Source: Actinernus sp. WN-2022
Taxonomy: Eukaryota; Cnidaria; Anthozoa; Actiniaria; Actinernidae
Assembly (NCBI GenBank): GCA_030867875.1
Contig: JAOWCC010001589.1
Coordinates: 139,845,745 to 139,909,744, forward strand
Length of the DNA stretch: 64,000 nt
Reading direction: 5' to 3'
Of this stretch, positions 44,258 to 54,279 are shown piece by piece; position 1 is the stretch's first letter; each line of letters opens with the position of its first letter. The notes beneath the pieces were generated by a model that was not told where the DNA came from, ran no database searches, and saw only the letters and a program-made list of their open reading frames with translations. A program made the position numbers and the translations under genes.

Positions 44258-45307
44258 TTGGTTTGTATTGTTGTAGGGGTAGGCTTTTGTTTGGGTAACC
44301 AAAGCCAAACACCAAGCTACAGTACGTACACTGTGAGAGTAACCATCCACCTATCACCACAAAAAAACATACCCGCCGGAATCAACAAACGACTCTCATC
44401 TCTTTCATCCGACAAGACCTCCTTCGACCAAGCCGCTCCCCCATACCAAAAAGCTCTACACGACAGTGGATACCAGTACACATTACATTACGAGCCAACA
44501 ACGCAAGTTAAACGGAAAAACAGACAACGTAACGATATCCTCTGGTACAACCCTCTGTTTAGCAAAAACGTCAGCACTAACATCGGACATAGATTCCTCG
44601 CTTTAATAGACAAACACTTCCCGAAAGACCACAAACTTAGAAAAATATTCAACCGGAACACTATCAAAATCAGTTATAGCTGCATGAATAACACCAAACA
44701 GATCATCGACAACCATAACAAATGTACACTGAAGTCACCCGAGCATAACTACGCCACTACTAATGACACAAAAGACAACAAGACATGCAACTGCCGTCAA
44801 AAAGACGCATGGCCACTTAACGGAAACTGCCTCCAATCATCAGTCGTATACCAAGCCTCAGTTACACGAAAGGACAATCTCACCTCACAAACATACGTTG
44901 GACTGACTGAAAACGAATTCAAGACAAGATACAGAAATCACACCGCTTCATTCCGACATACACACTCCAGAAACTCCACTGAACTCAGCAAGCACATTTG
45001 GACATTAAAGGACAACAACATTGACTACTCCATCTCTTGGCGCATTTTATCCACTACTAAAGCCTACAGCAGCGCAAGCAAAAGATGCAATCTTTGTCTG
45101 AAAGAAAAAAATATCATTATTCGCCACCCAGAACTCTCATCACTTAACAAACGTATGAACGCGTGTCTTCGTGCCGACACAGATATAAAACATCGTTACG
45201 TAATAACTAACACCATTTTAACCTACCGCCAATATGTTAATTTTGTAATCACGCTTATATGTGATGTTTGTGAATTTTACCATTTTAACTTACCGTCAAT
45301 ATGTTAA
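44258..45307 (+). CDS. Penelope-like element: RT C-terminus plus GIY-YIG nuclease
   Basis: The element reading is credible only from about 44330; the first residues are unrelated, so the copy is 5'-truncated and the GTG/ATG at the 5' end is not a real start. Residues about 80-180 match the RT-thumb region of Penelope-like elements: KNRQRNDILWYNPLFSKNV, NIGHRFLALIDKHFPK, KIFNRNTIKISYSCMNN. Then the Cys-rich entry TCNCRQKDAWPLNGNC and the GIY-YIG endonuclease: VVYQASV (GIY), TYVGLTENEFKTRYRNH (YIG with the following Arg), and ELSKHIWTLKD (probable catalytic Glu region). A CNLC motif follows. The frame is open to a normal stop. The nuclease nicks DNA for retrotransposition. Confidence 0.85.
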   Translation: MVCIVVGVGFCLGNQSQTPSYSTYTVRVTIHLSPQKNIPAGINKRLSSLSSDKTSFDQAAPPYQKALHDSGYQYTLHYEPTTQVKRKNRQRNDILWYNPLFSKNVSTNIGHRFLALIDKHFPKDHKLRKIFNRNTIKISYSCMNNTKQIIDNHNKCTLKSPEHNYATTNDTKDNKTCNCRQKDAWPLNGNCLQSSVVYQASVTRKDNLTSQTYVGLTENEFKTRYRNHTASFRHTHSRNSTELSKHIWTLKDNNIDYSISWRILSTTKAYSSASKRCNLCLKEKNIIIRHPELSSLNKRMNACLRADTDIKHRYVITNTILTYRQYVNFVITLICDVCEFYHFNLPSIC

Positions 45308-45357
45308 TTTTGTAACCACGCTTATAAGTGATGTTTGTGAATATTCTTCTCATTAAA

Positions 45358-45406
45358 GTCTCCTGACGAGTGAGTCATACAACTCACGAAACAGGCTTGT
45401 CGAGAT
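45358..45406 (+). ncRNA. Type I hammerhead ribozyme in Penelope-like 3' end
   Basis: All conserved parts are present in order: stem I strand GTCTC (45358-45362), core CTGACGA (45363-45369), stem II GTGAGT/ACTCAC with loop CATACA, core GAAA (45388-45391), a two-pair stem III (CA/TG) with loop GGCT, the U pairing with the last A of GAAA, cleavage nucleotide C at 45401, then stem I strand GAGAT (45402-45406) pairing with GTCTC (one G-U). Very short stem III is known for hammerheads of Penelope-like elements, and the position downstream of the GIY-YIG ORF fits. Confidence 0.85.
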
Positions 45407-45429
45407 GTACACGTAGTTGAGTTTTTCAT

Positions 45430-45480
45430 CCTACCCTTAGATCTATCTATCTATATATCTATCTATATATATATATATAT
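45430..45480. repeat. ATCT / AT microsatellite
   Basis: ATCT units grade into (AT)n at the 3' end of the plus-strand Penelope-like element and form the left flank of the mariner-like foldback. Confidence 0.85.
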
Positions 45481-47047
45481 AGCCGCGTGCAAAAATTCTG
45501 ACCCCCCCCATGAAAATTATATACTTATATACTTATATCGGTTGCATCATGGGTAATCCAAAAATGTGCTTTTCAGTCATTTTTCTAACAACAAAATATA
45601 TCAGGTAGGATTGAAAAATGTACGAGTTAAACATTTTTAGATCATATCGGTCTATCAGTTAAAGAAAACAAGTGCTATTTTCAGTTTTAGTTGTACTAAT
45701 TTATTCCATGCGTTTGCCACTGGGTCCGGCTGCTATGACTTCAAGGAACTCACTGTATTCTGAACTTTAATTTCTCCACGTCGCACTAGCTAGGTTTATT
45801 CTATTTTCCTAAATGAGGCTGAAGTATTCACTAAATTGCATTCAAACCTTGGAGTTTATTATCAATTTGAAACACGTTCTATTTTATCTTATGGCAGTTC
45901 CACCAGTCGTTTGTAATTCTGCCAAACAAACTGACCCAAATTCAACACTTCAAAGCCAAACGCAGCTAAAATATTGTTGCCGTTATGAAGTCTGCAAAAG
46001 AGCTAAAATTTCACTGGGAACACATCAGTTTTCTTTTGCGGTTTTTAGGCAACGTAATTATTTCGCATGTGAAGATTGATCAAACATATTTTATTTTATT
46101 CAGAATTGAATGCGGGCGGTTTTCGTTTTGATTTCGCGATGCATATTTAATTATATTCTGCATGTCTTGCAGTTAACGACTTTAGAACTCTACGCGAGAT
46201 AAATATTAAGTTATATAACATGGTTAAGATTTAATCAAACTGTGTATCAGTTGATTTATTTTATTACTAAAAAATATCTTTGAATGATTGTCGGGAATGC
46301 CAATAAATTTACAACCCAGTGAGGCCAAAGTAAATAATAGGTTTACTTATGAATATTAAGTGTCAATGTGAGTTTAACTGACGACCAATTGTAAAAATTA
46401 TGTAGCACGCAGGAGAAATTATTTTTACACAAGACCAAAACCATTTAATTCTGGTCCATAATTTAAACAGATTAAAACAACTTCGGTTCTGATCTTTCTT
46501 TCCTTTCCAATAACTAAATGCGATTTTTACAACCGCATTGCGGATTAGCTACGCTGTGTTTAATTAATTTGGTTGAATGTTTGGCAGAATCGCACACATC
46601 GAACTACCATATACCCACGATTGCTCTCATCTGACTTGATAGCTCAGTTGGTAGAGCGCCAGACATGTAACCTGGAGGTCGTTGGGTTCGAGTCCAACTT
46701 GGGTCAGAGATATTTTCTCTTTCCCTCGTAGGGCGTGCACACATAGCACTACAGCATACCACTATACCATAATATAGAACGTGTTTCGCATTGATAATAC
46801 GCTTAAACCTAGGCTCCAAGGTTTGAAATAAATTTAGTGAATACTTCAGCCTCATTCAGGGCAATAGAGACGGATGGGCCCATGTGATCTAAAAATGTTT
46901 AACTCGTACATTTTAAAATCCTACCTTATATATTTTTTGTTAGAAAAATGTCTGAAAAGCACATTTTTGATTTACCCATGATGCAACCGATATAAGTATA
47001 TAAGTATATAATTATCATGGGGAGGTCAGAATTTTTGCACGCGGCTG
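45481..47047. mobile_element. Mariner-like foldback, GCCGCGTGCAAAAATTCTGA ends
   Basis: Left end AGCCGCGTGCAAAAATTCTG (45481), right end CAGAATTTTTGCACGCGGCT (47028-47046), each inside TA repeats as expected for a TA target. Inverted arms cover 45481-45660 with 46880-47046, and 45810-45900 with 46760-46860; about 150 bp is extra in the left arm. ORFs 45813-46079 and 46604-46855 both start MRLKYSLN only because of the inversion. No transposase. The loop holds a tRNA-like sequence. Confidence 0.85.
46633..46706 (+). repeat. tRNA-like sequence (anticodon TGT), probably SINE or pseudogene
   Basis: Acceptor stem GACTTGA/TTGGGTC pairs with three wobbles, D arm GCTC/GAGC with AGTTGGTA is canonical, and the A and B boxes (TAGCTCAGTTGGTAGAGC, GGTTCGAGTCC-like) are strong. 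Against a functional tRNA-Thr: position 33 is A rather than T, the anticodon stem has an A-C mismatch, and the T loop has 8 nt. T-rich sequence follows. It sits in the loop of a transposon. Confidence 0.7.
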
Positions 47048-47078
47048 TATATATATATATATATATATATATAAACAA
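47048..47078. repeat. AT microsatellite
   Basis: (AT)n of about 26 bp. Right flank of the mariner-like element and 3' boundary of the minus-strand Penelope-like element. Confidence 0.9.
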
Positions 47079-47113
47079 ATTAATTGGAGTTCTTCTTGAT
47101 TCACATGCTGTTT

Positions 47114-47180
47114 ATTTCCACTACAACGCTGTTTCGTGCGGCCGGTGCGGAAACACCGTCCGTACTCTTCAGGTGGGAAT
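47114..47180 (-). ncRNA. Second hammerhead ribozyme, Penelope-like 3' end
   Basis: Minus strand: stem I strand ATTCCCAC (47180-47173), core CTGAAGA (47172-47166), a 30-nt stem-loop II (starts GTACGGACGGTG, ends CACCGGCCGCAC), core GAAA (47135-47132), stem III CA/TG with loop GCGT, U at 47123, cleavage nucleotide A at 47122, stem I strand GTGGAAAT (one internal mismatch). Same layout as the ribozyme at 45358 but with different stems, so the structure is conserved while the sequence is not. Confidence 0.82.
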
Positions 47181-47280
47181 GGGTGAATAATTCGACAAAG
47201 AATATTACATAGATTGATAGAAAGGTCATGTTACGTGCGTTGCTATGGTGCACACGCTAGGCTAGTACTATATATAGGTG

Positions 47281-47803
47281 TTATACGAATTCCAGCAGAT
47301 ATTTGTTGCGGTGCCTACAGCCGCTCGCGAGTTCATTACGCTTGTTAAGTGTGCAAAGGTCAGGTTTACATAAGATATAATATTTTTCAGTTAAGCATAA
47401 ATTACAACGTTTAGTGGCGTTAGAGTACGATTTAGCTTTCTTGATGACTTTCCACTTGATTTCATACGTTTCGTTATTGTCCTTTAATGTCCATATATAT
47501 TTGCTCAGTTCTGTGGCGTTTCGGTGTTTTTCGTTTCTGAATGAGGCTGTATGGTTTCTGTACCTAGTTTTAAAGGCATTTTCTGTAAGTCCTATATATG
47601 TTTCTGTTCTGTTGTTGATCTTGACCGTGGCCTGGTATATCACACTTTCTGTTAGACACTTCTTTTCTAGCGGACATTCAGTGCTGTTTCTGCAGTTGCA
47701 TTCTTTCTTTGTATTTTCTGTTTTTGTTTGTGCCTTCTTGATTGTTGATGTGTTGTGGGCGGAAATTGTACTCCTTAAATTAGGCATGCACGAATAGCTT
47801 AAT
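47281..47803 (-). CDS. Penelope-like element GIY-YIG endonuclease C-terminus
   Basis: Minus strand. The frame is open through LSYSCMPNLRSTISAHN at the left-hand foldback boundary (47803), so it is cut there, not started. It continues with a Cys cluster (CNCRNSTECPLEKKCL), VIYQATV (GIY), TYIGLTENAFKTRYRNH (YIG and Arg), ELSKYIWTLKDNNE (catalytic Glu region) and RCNLCLTEKYYIL, to a natural stop. It is clearly a different copy and subfamily from 44258-45307. The two lie tail to tail around the AT microsatellite. The RT part is missing; upstream of 47803 comes the giant palindrome. Confidence 0.85.
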
Positions 47804-49898
47804 TAAGGTGGCTCGCCTGGATTTTCCAGGAACGCACCATACCCACTTTGAACGGCTGATACTCCACTGTCAGAGCTCGGTCGGGCAAGCCACTTCACCC
47901 ATTTACTAGAAATGGAATAAACATTAAAAAAATATAGGCTTGTTTGACATCGGTGTTACCATAACAACACATCGTTGACGTCATGTATTTTACATATCAT
48001 CAATTTTCTCGAAATCTAGACCTAAACTTTTAAAACCACCTAGTGTCCCTTGTAGTCTAGATGTAAGCCTTCAAGACTGCAAAATTTAAAAAAATTGTAT
48101 GAGAGCGTTTTCGAAAAAAATTGGGTTGAATATTTTCGATAAAATAATTAACAATTCGCCTTACTTCCTGTTTAGTCGTCGAGAACTGTGTTTTCCGGAC
48201 CGATTCAAGCGATATTTTTAGCATATTTCATACCTGTGGCATAGGACTACTTTCCATGAAAATTTCATTCCATTTGCTTTATTCGATTTCGGTTTATGGA
48301 ATCATAAGTAATATCATAAATATGCTCATTTTACTCAAAATAGTAACGTATTTGCTAAGAAAGCTGTAATTCGAAAACTAGTCGATAAATATTATTTTTT
48401 ATCTTTTCACCTGAAATTCAACATGTACTACCCTGGTCCTGTAAATTTCAAGAGCATTGAATCATTTTAAGGGCGCGAAATAAAAACAAAAGTTGGGGAA
48501 CTTTTACATGCATCCACGCAAGCTTCATTGCTGTATCATTTTGTTGATAGGCTTGTGTCTCTCCGAAATTTCTCTTTTGTCTAGATTCTACATACTTGTG
48601 TGCTTTTCAACTAACAAGTTTACCATACACGCTTGCTACGCTTCACTACTGCCGGAGCGCTCGTGCAAATTGTATTCTTAGTACAATGACATGCAATTAT
48701 CATTGTCACGCTGCCAGTTGTAACGCTGTTATAATATAACTTATAATATTTATTTACAAAACCTTTTATAATATCACTAATACAAAATCTCGTTTATTAA
48801 TTAATATTTAGAAAATGTGGTCTAAAAGCAGTCCGCAAAATTCACTGACGGGATATGTCAGTCATATGTAAAGCGCCATGAGACTGTGGTATATGGCGCT
48901 ATATAAATATGGCCTTTGTCTAGACGTCACGGGCACTTTGTCCCGATCTGGTTACTAAAAACACACTTATTCAACATCATCATCCCGCACTGCCTAGCTT
49001 CATGGTTTAACTAATTTGCATGTCTTTGTACTAAGAACATAATTTGCACGACCGTTCAAAGCATAGCAAGCGTCCATGGTAAACTTGTTAGTTGAAAAGC
49101 ACACAAGTATGTAGAATCTAGACAAAAGAGAAATTTCGGAAAGACACAAGCCTATCAACAAAATGATACAGCAATGAAGCTTGCGTGGATGCATGTAAAA
49201 GTTCCCCAACTTTTGTTTTTATTTCGCGCCCTTAAAATGATTCAATGCTCTTGAAATTTACAGGACCAGGGTAGTACATGTTGAATTTCAGGTGAAAAGA
49301 TAAAAAAAAATATTTATCGACTAGTTTTCGAATTACAGCTTTCTTAGCAAATACGTTACTATTTTGAGTAAAATGAGCATATTTATGATATTACTTATGA
49401 TTCCATCAACCGAAATCGAATAAAGCAAATGGGTTGAAATTTTCATGGAAAGTAGTCCTATGCCACAGGTATGAAATATGCTAAAAATATCGCTTGAATC
49501 GGTTCGGAAAACACAGTTCTCGACGACTAAACAGGAAGTAAGACGAATTGTTAATTATTTTAACGAAAATATTCAACCCAATTTTTCTCGAAAACGCTCT
49601 CATTCAATTTTTTTAAACTTTGCAGTCTTGAAGGCTTATATATAGACTACAAGGGACACTAGGTGGTTTTAAAAGTTTAGGTCTAGATTTCGAGAAAATT
49701 GATGATATGTAAAATACATGATGTCAACGCTGTGTTGCTATGGTAACACCGATGTTAAACAAACCTACATTTTTGGAAAGATTATTCTATTTCTTGTAAA
49801 CGGATGAAGTGGCTAGCTCGACCGAGTTCTTACAGTGGAGTATCAGCCATTCAAAGTGGGTATGGTACGTCCCTGGAAAATCCAGGCGAGCCACCTTA
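47804..49898. mobile_element. 2.1 kb giant foldback, ~0.9 kb arms
   Basis: TAAGGTGGCTCGCCTGGATT at 47804 is mirrored by AATCCAGGCGAGCCACCTTA ending at 49898. The arms (47804-48680 and 49000-49898) stay highly similar throughout, for example identical mirrored ORFs MGNFYMHPRKLHCCIILL at 48493 and 49209. The central 320 bp is single and contains GTAAAGCGCCATGAGACTG and GGCGCTATATAAAT, an L2/SINE-type 3' tail. No transposase ORF. It interrupts the Penelope-like frame on its left side. Confidence 0.9.
48868..48906 (+). repeat. L2/SINE-type 3' tail in the foldback loop
   Basis: GTAAAGCGCCATG ... GCGCTATATAAAT is the same tail pair seen at the L2 3' end near 29155-29195. A SINE or LINE end seems to have inserted in the loop. 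Confidence 0.6.
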
Positions 49899-50324
49899 TC
49901 TTTAGTGTGTTTGGTGCAAACAAACCTGGTGGTTCGAAATATTAAAGAAGGTACTGTAACGACTGAGTGCTGATTTTGTGTTTGCTCTTGATTTCAAGTG
50001 CGAATGGGAAGGATGTTTTGAGCCGATTTTCAGCTCCTTCAAATTCTTGAAAATCGAAGAAACAAAAACGAACGCCAAAACAAATGAGCTTTTCTCCATA
50101 GTGAAAGAGTCAAGCGATCCCTGTTATAGCTCTGACTATGAAGCCATTCATATTGCATCCCTTCACATAATATCGCAACATCGTCTTTCCGGCATGTCTA
50201 GATGTGATGCAATTTTTGTTCTCATATAGGTCCCAGGGGACCTATATTTACAGGCTCGGACCTGAAAGATTTAAAGAGCTTAGGAGATATTTTATGACTG
50301 TTTACTAACTCTGTAACCTTAGCA
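49899..50324. other. Unassigned stretch
   Basis: Overlapping opposite-strand ORFs (49978-50229 plus, 49902-50099 minus) without recognisable motifs. It should be the other side of the interrupted Penelope-like copy but I see no convincing RT sequence. Confidence 0.35.
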
Positions 50325-50415
50325 TTTATGTGTTTGATTTGAATATCGCGCAATAAGCAATCAGTAGGGAGCACTCAAGCGGAGCATCACAAAGATGTTC
50401 ACAAAGACTGAGTGA
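50325..50415 (+). repeat. Dispersed repeat R1, copy 2
   Basis: Matches 19743-19850 (CAATAAGCAATCAGTAGGGA, CACTCAAGCGGAGCATCAC). Confidence 0.7.
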
Positions 50416-50879
50416 CAACTTAATATGTCAGTGGCCTGACCATGGTCATTTTATACCGGAATTAAACTTAATTTAATTACGACTCAAAAATCAGGCGGCG
50501 GGTCAAAAGACAAAACTACTATTAGAGATGCAAAAAAAAATACAAATATACAAAATATACAAATAATAAGAAAATCAGATAAACTAGATTGAATGTTGGT
50601 GAACTGTCAGTGAAGATCGTCTAGTTTCAGGGGAAAATTTAAAAAGCTTTGGTCAGTATTACATGTAAATCGAGCGATAACCAGATCAATGTTTCGCGAT
50701 ATAATGAAAACACTAACCTGAAGATCCGTTAAAAAAAAGCTTACTACCGAATTCGCTGTTTTACATTTGAGTTGACTTGTTAATGTCATCCATATATCTC
50801 TGTTCAACAACTAGGCTCTAAAACGTCCTTATTTACATCGAAACAAAATCTAGACGATAAACATACAAACTCCCCCCGC

Positions 50880-51530
50880 GAGCGCGAAAGACAGATTAAA
50901 CTAACCCAGGACCTGGGTTAAATTTCCTAACCCGGGATTAGCTAATTCTAGGTTACAGAGCGGTTCCTGAAATGTTGATGGCTAGATGGTCTAATTCGCC
51001 TATTCGGGAACTCGAAGGATGTGGGTTCGATTCATGCTGAGGTCCTATGTTTTCCTCGTGATTTGCAGCTATTTATTGTTTTTTCTTTCTTTTCCATATT
51101 ATTTTTTAATAACAGTTGCATAATTATTTCAACATAAAACATAGACTGAATATATATAAAGTTCGCTCCTCAGCATGTCATTTTTTTCCGATTTCGATAG
51201 CGTTTCTGCTTTGGATTTCTCCAGTTGAAAGTGGCAGTGCTATACTGAGATTTCAGCTCTTCATTGGCAAATGTAAATTCATCCAAGTCAGAAAGCACGT
51301 AGCCGGAATTGCTTTCGTGCTCGTTTTTCCCAATATAGGCTAACATTAAAATCACGAAAAAGTAAACAAGCCGTCATATTAATTCTCTGCTCAACTATAA
51401 TCCACCGATTTAAAAACTAGTTTAATTAAATTTAACCCACAGATCGACCTGGATTAACGCTATAATCGTGCTTTCGGGATCCGCATATAACCTAGGATTA
51501 ATGTCAATGCTGGTTTTATAAGCGAAATTT
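50880..51530. mobile_element. MITE-like region enclosing a tRNA-like SINE head
   Basis: The left part 50900-50960 (CCTGGGTTAAATTTCCTAAC, CCGGGATTAG) and right part 51425-51500 (AAATTTAACCCACAG, CTGGATTAACGC, CCTAGGATTA) are roughly inverse, suggesting a 0.6 kb palindromic element. Between them, GATGGCTAGATGGTC (A-box-like) and TGTGGGTTCGATTC (B-box-like) at 50984-51035 form a tRNA-like head. ORF 51116-51343 is not recognisable. Confidence 0.5.
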
Positions 51531-51545
51531 AAGCATGTATTAGCG

Positions 51546-52857
51546 TAGTCATGGCCTAGCTGGTCTCTCTTCCGACCGCTCCGTAGATTGGAAGGTCGTG
51601 GAAAAGTATGTCCAGTAGATATTGCATGCGCATGTCAGAAATGTAACCACGCCACATAAAAATGTGGCGTGGCCTGGCTACATAGCTCATAATCATGGCG
51701 GCGAACCCGGAGTGCGAGTCGAGTGTGGTGTTTACTGAATTGTATCAACGTTTATTATGTCTTGAAAGTGTGAAATTATAAATGTGTACCAAAGTTTGAA
51801 GAACTAGCAGCATTATTTAATCTATGCAAAGGGAAGATGTCTTCGTCAACTTCAGAACTGAGTTTGGCAAGATTCTATAAGATCTTCGCCACAACAGACT
51901 TGTAATTTGTCGTTTCTAATTTTGATTTCTCTACTCGTATGGATGACCACATGTCTCAAACCAAAGGAGCACGGCGTAACATCAGTGTTAAAAGCTAAAT
52001 TAACTCAGTGAAAACGAAATGCATGATCTATGTGTAAATACGAATTGTTAATGCTTTCACCTGAAGAGTTTACGCCCAGTGGATCATAGATGAAAAACGT
52101 TAAAAATATATAATTACGATAAGCAAAACAATTGTTTGAAATTCAAATTGAAACCCTAACAACAAAATAGTACATGATAAAAAGTTGATAAAATCGAATA
52201 AAAATGGTCACACTTAAACTAAAAAATGATTTAAAAACTGCTGTTCCTTAAATAACACGTTCCAATAATGGCTTCTAAATGTAGCATAAAAGTTACTATT
52301 TCTAATTTCTAAAGATAAACTGTTCCATAATTGGCAAGTTGTTACTGTAAAAGTATGACCACCTTCAGTCTTGCGAGTAAACTTAGGACAAACTAAGTTA
52401 AGTTTACTGTACCGAGTGTTACGTGTGTGCCGTTCACTGTTAAGCATTAGCATGTCCTTGATGTAAATAGGCACTAGGTCGTTTAAACGTTTATATACTA
52501 AACAGCATTTAGCTAATTTAGCTTCTTCATAAAATGGTAACCATTTAAGACTATTAAATAGTTGGACGCTAGGAGCCCGACAGTCAGTGTTCATAATGAC
52601 TCTCGCTGCCCAATAAAGACTCTAAAGCAATAAATTATTTGTGTTCGTGTTTCGGGAGAACATTGTACTAGTTGTGATAAATTCTGCCATTTTCAGCCTT
52701 CAAATAAAAATGTCTTCGGTATAAACCCCACGAATTTGATCTTATTCCTGATCGGACAGTTAGAGCATGCGCACGCCCAATATCTACTAGCTCTCTTTCC
52801 CGCGACCTTCCAGTCTAAGGAACGGTCAAAAGAGAGGCCAGTCAAGGCCTAGGGTTA
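51546..52857. mobile_element. 1.3 kb TIR element with ~90-bp arms
   Basis: Left arm 51549-51636 (TGGCCTAGCTGGTCTCTCTT ... GATTGGAAGGTCG ... AGTAGATATTG) and right arm 52757-52853 (CAATATCTACTAG ... CGACCTTCCAGTC ... AAGAGAGGCCAG) are inverse copies. A 19-bp hairpin (GCCACATAAAAATGTGGC) lies at 51651-51668. Inside is a minus-strand LINE end. Confidence 0.75.
52130..52600 (-). pseudogene. LINE RT C-terminal tail inside TIR element
   Basis: The minus ORF 52594-52214 reads LKWLPFYEEAKLAKCCLVYK, RHTRNTRYSKLNLVCPKF and GGHTFTVTTCQLWNSLSLEI, the standard C-terminal domain order (LHWLP, NTR, SF..WNSLP) of CR1/L2-like LINEs. Only this part is present. Confidence 0.75.
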
Positions 52858-52899
52858 GCGCTAATCGGCCTTTAAGGAACTGGGGGATCGCGCCTTTCG

Positions 52900-53000
52900 A
52901 TCATTCCTCAATCGCGCCTTGATCATGCCTCTCAAGCATGTTAAGGCATGGTTTGAACATGAAAACCAGGCTAGCTACAGCTATTTTGTTGAATAGAGTC
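52900..53000. repeat. GATCATGCCT-type decamer cluster, part 1
   Basis: TCGATCATTCCTCAATCGCG and TTGATCATGCCTCTCAAGC are decayed repeats of a GATCATGCCT-like word that reappears at 54280-54425. Confidence 0.5.
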
Positions 53001-53245
53001 ACTTGAAATTGCTCAAATTCTAGAACAATGGTGATTATAAATAAATTCGACGTTTTTACTCGTCCTAATATAACATTTTGGTGAAATATATATTACGTGA
53101 GCAACCATGAGATCACAAAAAGTTCAAAATTAAACTAAAACCGGGGTGGGAGCATTTATATTTAAGTAAAGATTATGCGTTTATCTGATTACACCTGCGG
53201 TTGACTTTAAAGATCAGATCGGAATGCCGGGTTGATCCTGATCAT

Positions 53246-53526
53246 AGTTAATAGAGTGAAATGGTTATGAAACCCAGCGACCTTCTTTGTTATATGTCTT
53301 TGTTAGCTTTTTTCAACCGTGACCCTGCACAAAACACAATAGAAATTCCAATGTGTTAATCAATCAGCCAATAGAAACGTGTTAGTTCAGTCGTTCAGGG
53401 GAAGCCAATGAACTATGAACCTGCACAATCTTTTGTCTTGCCCCCTTCCAACATAAATCGCAGCGCCTTTGGTAGCCCTTTGAAGTTTGCCGGGTTTCAT
53501 AACCATTCCACTCTATTAACTATGTC
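53246..53526 (+). mobile_element. MITE family M1, copy 2
   Basis: CATAGTTAATAGAGTGAAAT to CACTCTATTAACTATG, colinear with 22258-22542 over about 280 bp. Confidence 0.9.
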
Positions 53527-53901
53527 CTGATAGATTGTTAAGATGAAAATATAGAAAACAGGTCACGTACGCGACCTATTCTTGGGAACATTTTTCGCCA
53601 TTTATATCCTCTTCAGTGATAAATAGTCAACCAGTCCGGACAGTCATATTCTCATTTCCCATAACAAACTAAACATTTCGAAGCGAAAATCTGAAACAAA
53701 ATAATAACTCCCGCCACTCCAATTTGATCTCTTTGTTTTATCAACCTTAAGGTCACGTGACCTTCAAAACATCAAAATACTAATCATTAAATGTTAAGAC
53801 ACACACTTACCGTCTTATTCCAAAGTTATATGATATTTCATGAATAAATGACAAAGATAGCGAATTTTGAATGTTTTATCAGAACTGCTCAAAACCAGGC
53901 C

Positions 53902-54262
53902 TTAAAGGAAACCATGTCTGTTGGAACAAGTTGCCGTTAAATTGTTGACAAAAATGGAAAATATATTTTAGTTTTTGAAAACATTGGACATGAGTATGAG
54001 TCATTTTGGAAATGGGCGCCGCCATGTTGGATCTGACGACGTTTCACGGCAACCCTATTGTTAAAAACAATAAGCTTTTGTCTTGTAACAATAGGGACCG
54101 CCAAACAAACGTCATCAGGCGATGCCGAAAATGGCTCATACTCATGTCTATTTTTTTCAAAAACTAAAATACATTTCCTAATGTTTTCAACATATTTTCG
54201 ACTTAGACCATATTGCCAACAATTTAACGGCAACTTGTTCTAACAGCAAGGGTTTCCTTTAA
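53902..54262. mobile_element. TTAA-flanked foldback MITE, AGGAAACC ends
   Basis: TTAAAGGAAACC at 53902, GGTTTCCTTTAA ending at 54262. Arms of about 160 bp share GGAACAAGTTGCCGTTAAAT / inverse and CATGAGTATGAG / inverse; the loop is near 54060-54080. Overlapping mirrored ORFs are by-products. Confidence 0.88.
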
Positions 54263-54279
54263 TATAACATGCTTGAGCT

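Noticed and set aside
46633..46706. Functional tRNA-Thr (TGT) gene
   Set aside because: A at position 33, a mismatch in the anticodon stem, an 8-nt T loop and location inside a transposon loop.
48493..49209. Two identical ORFs (MGNFYMHPRKLH...) on opposite strands, hydrophobic
   Set aside because: They exist twice because the arms of the giant palindrome are inverted copies; no start context or known family.
49899..49940. Continuation of the interrupted Penelope-like RT on the far side of the giant palindrome
   Set aside because: A short minus-strand match (FAPNTLK) resembles the expected F-N-R-N-T-x-K, but nothing further upstream fits RT, so it may be chance.
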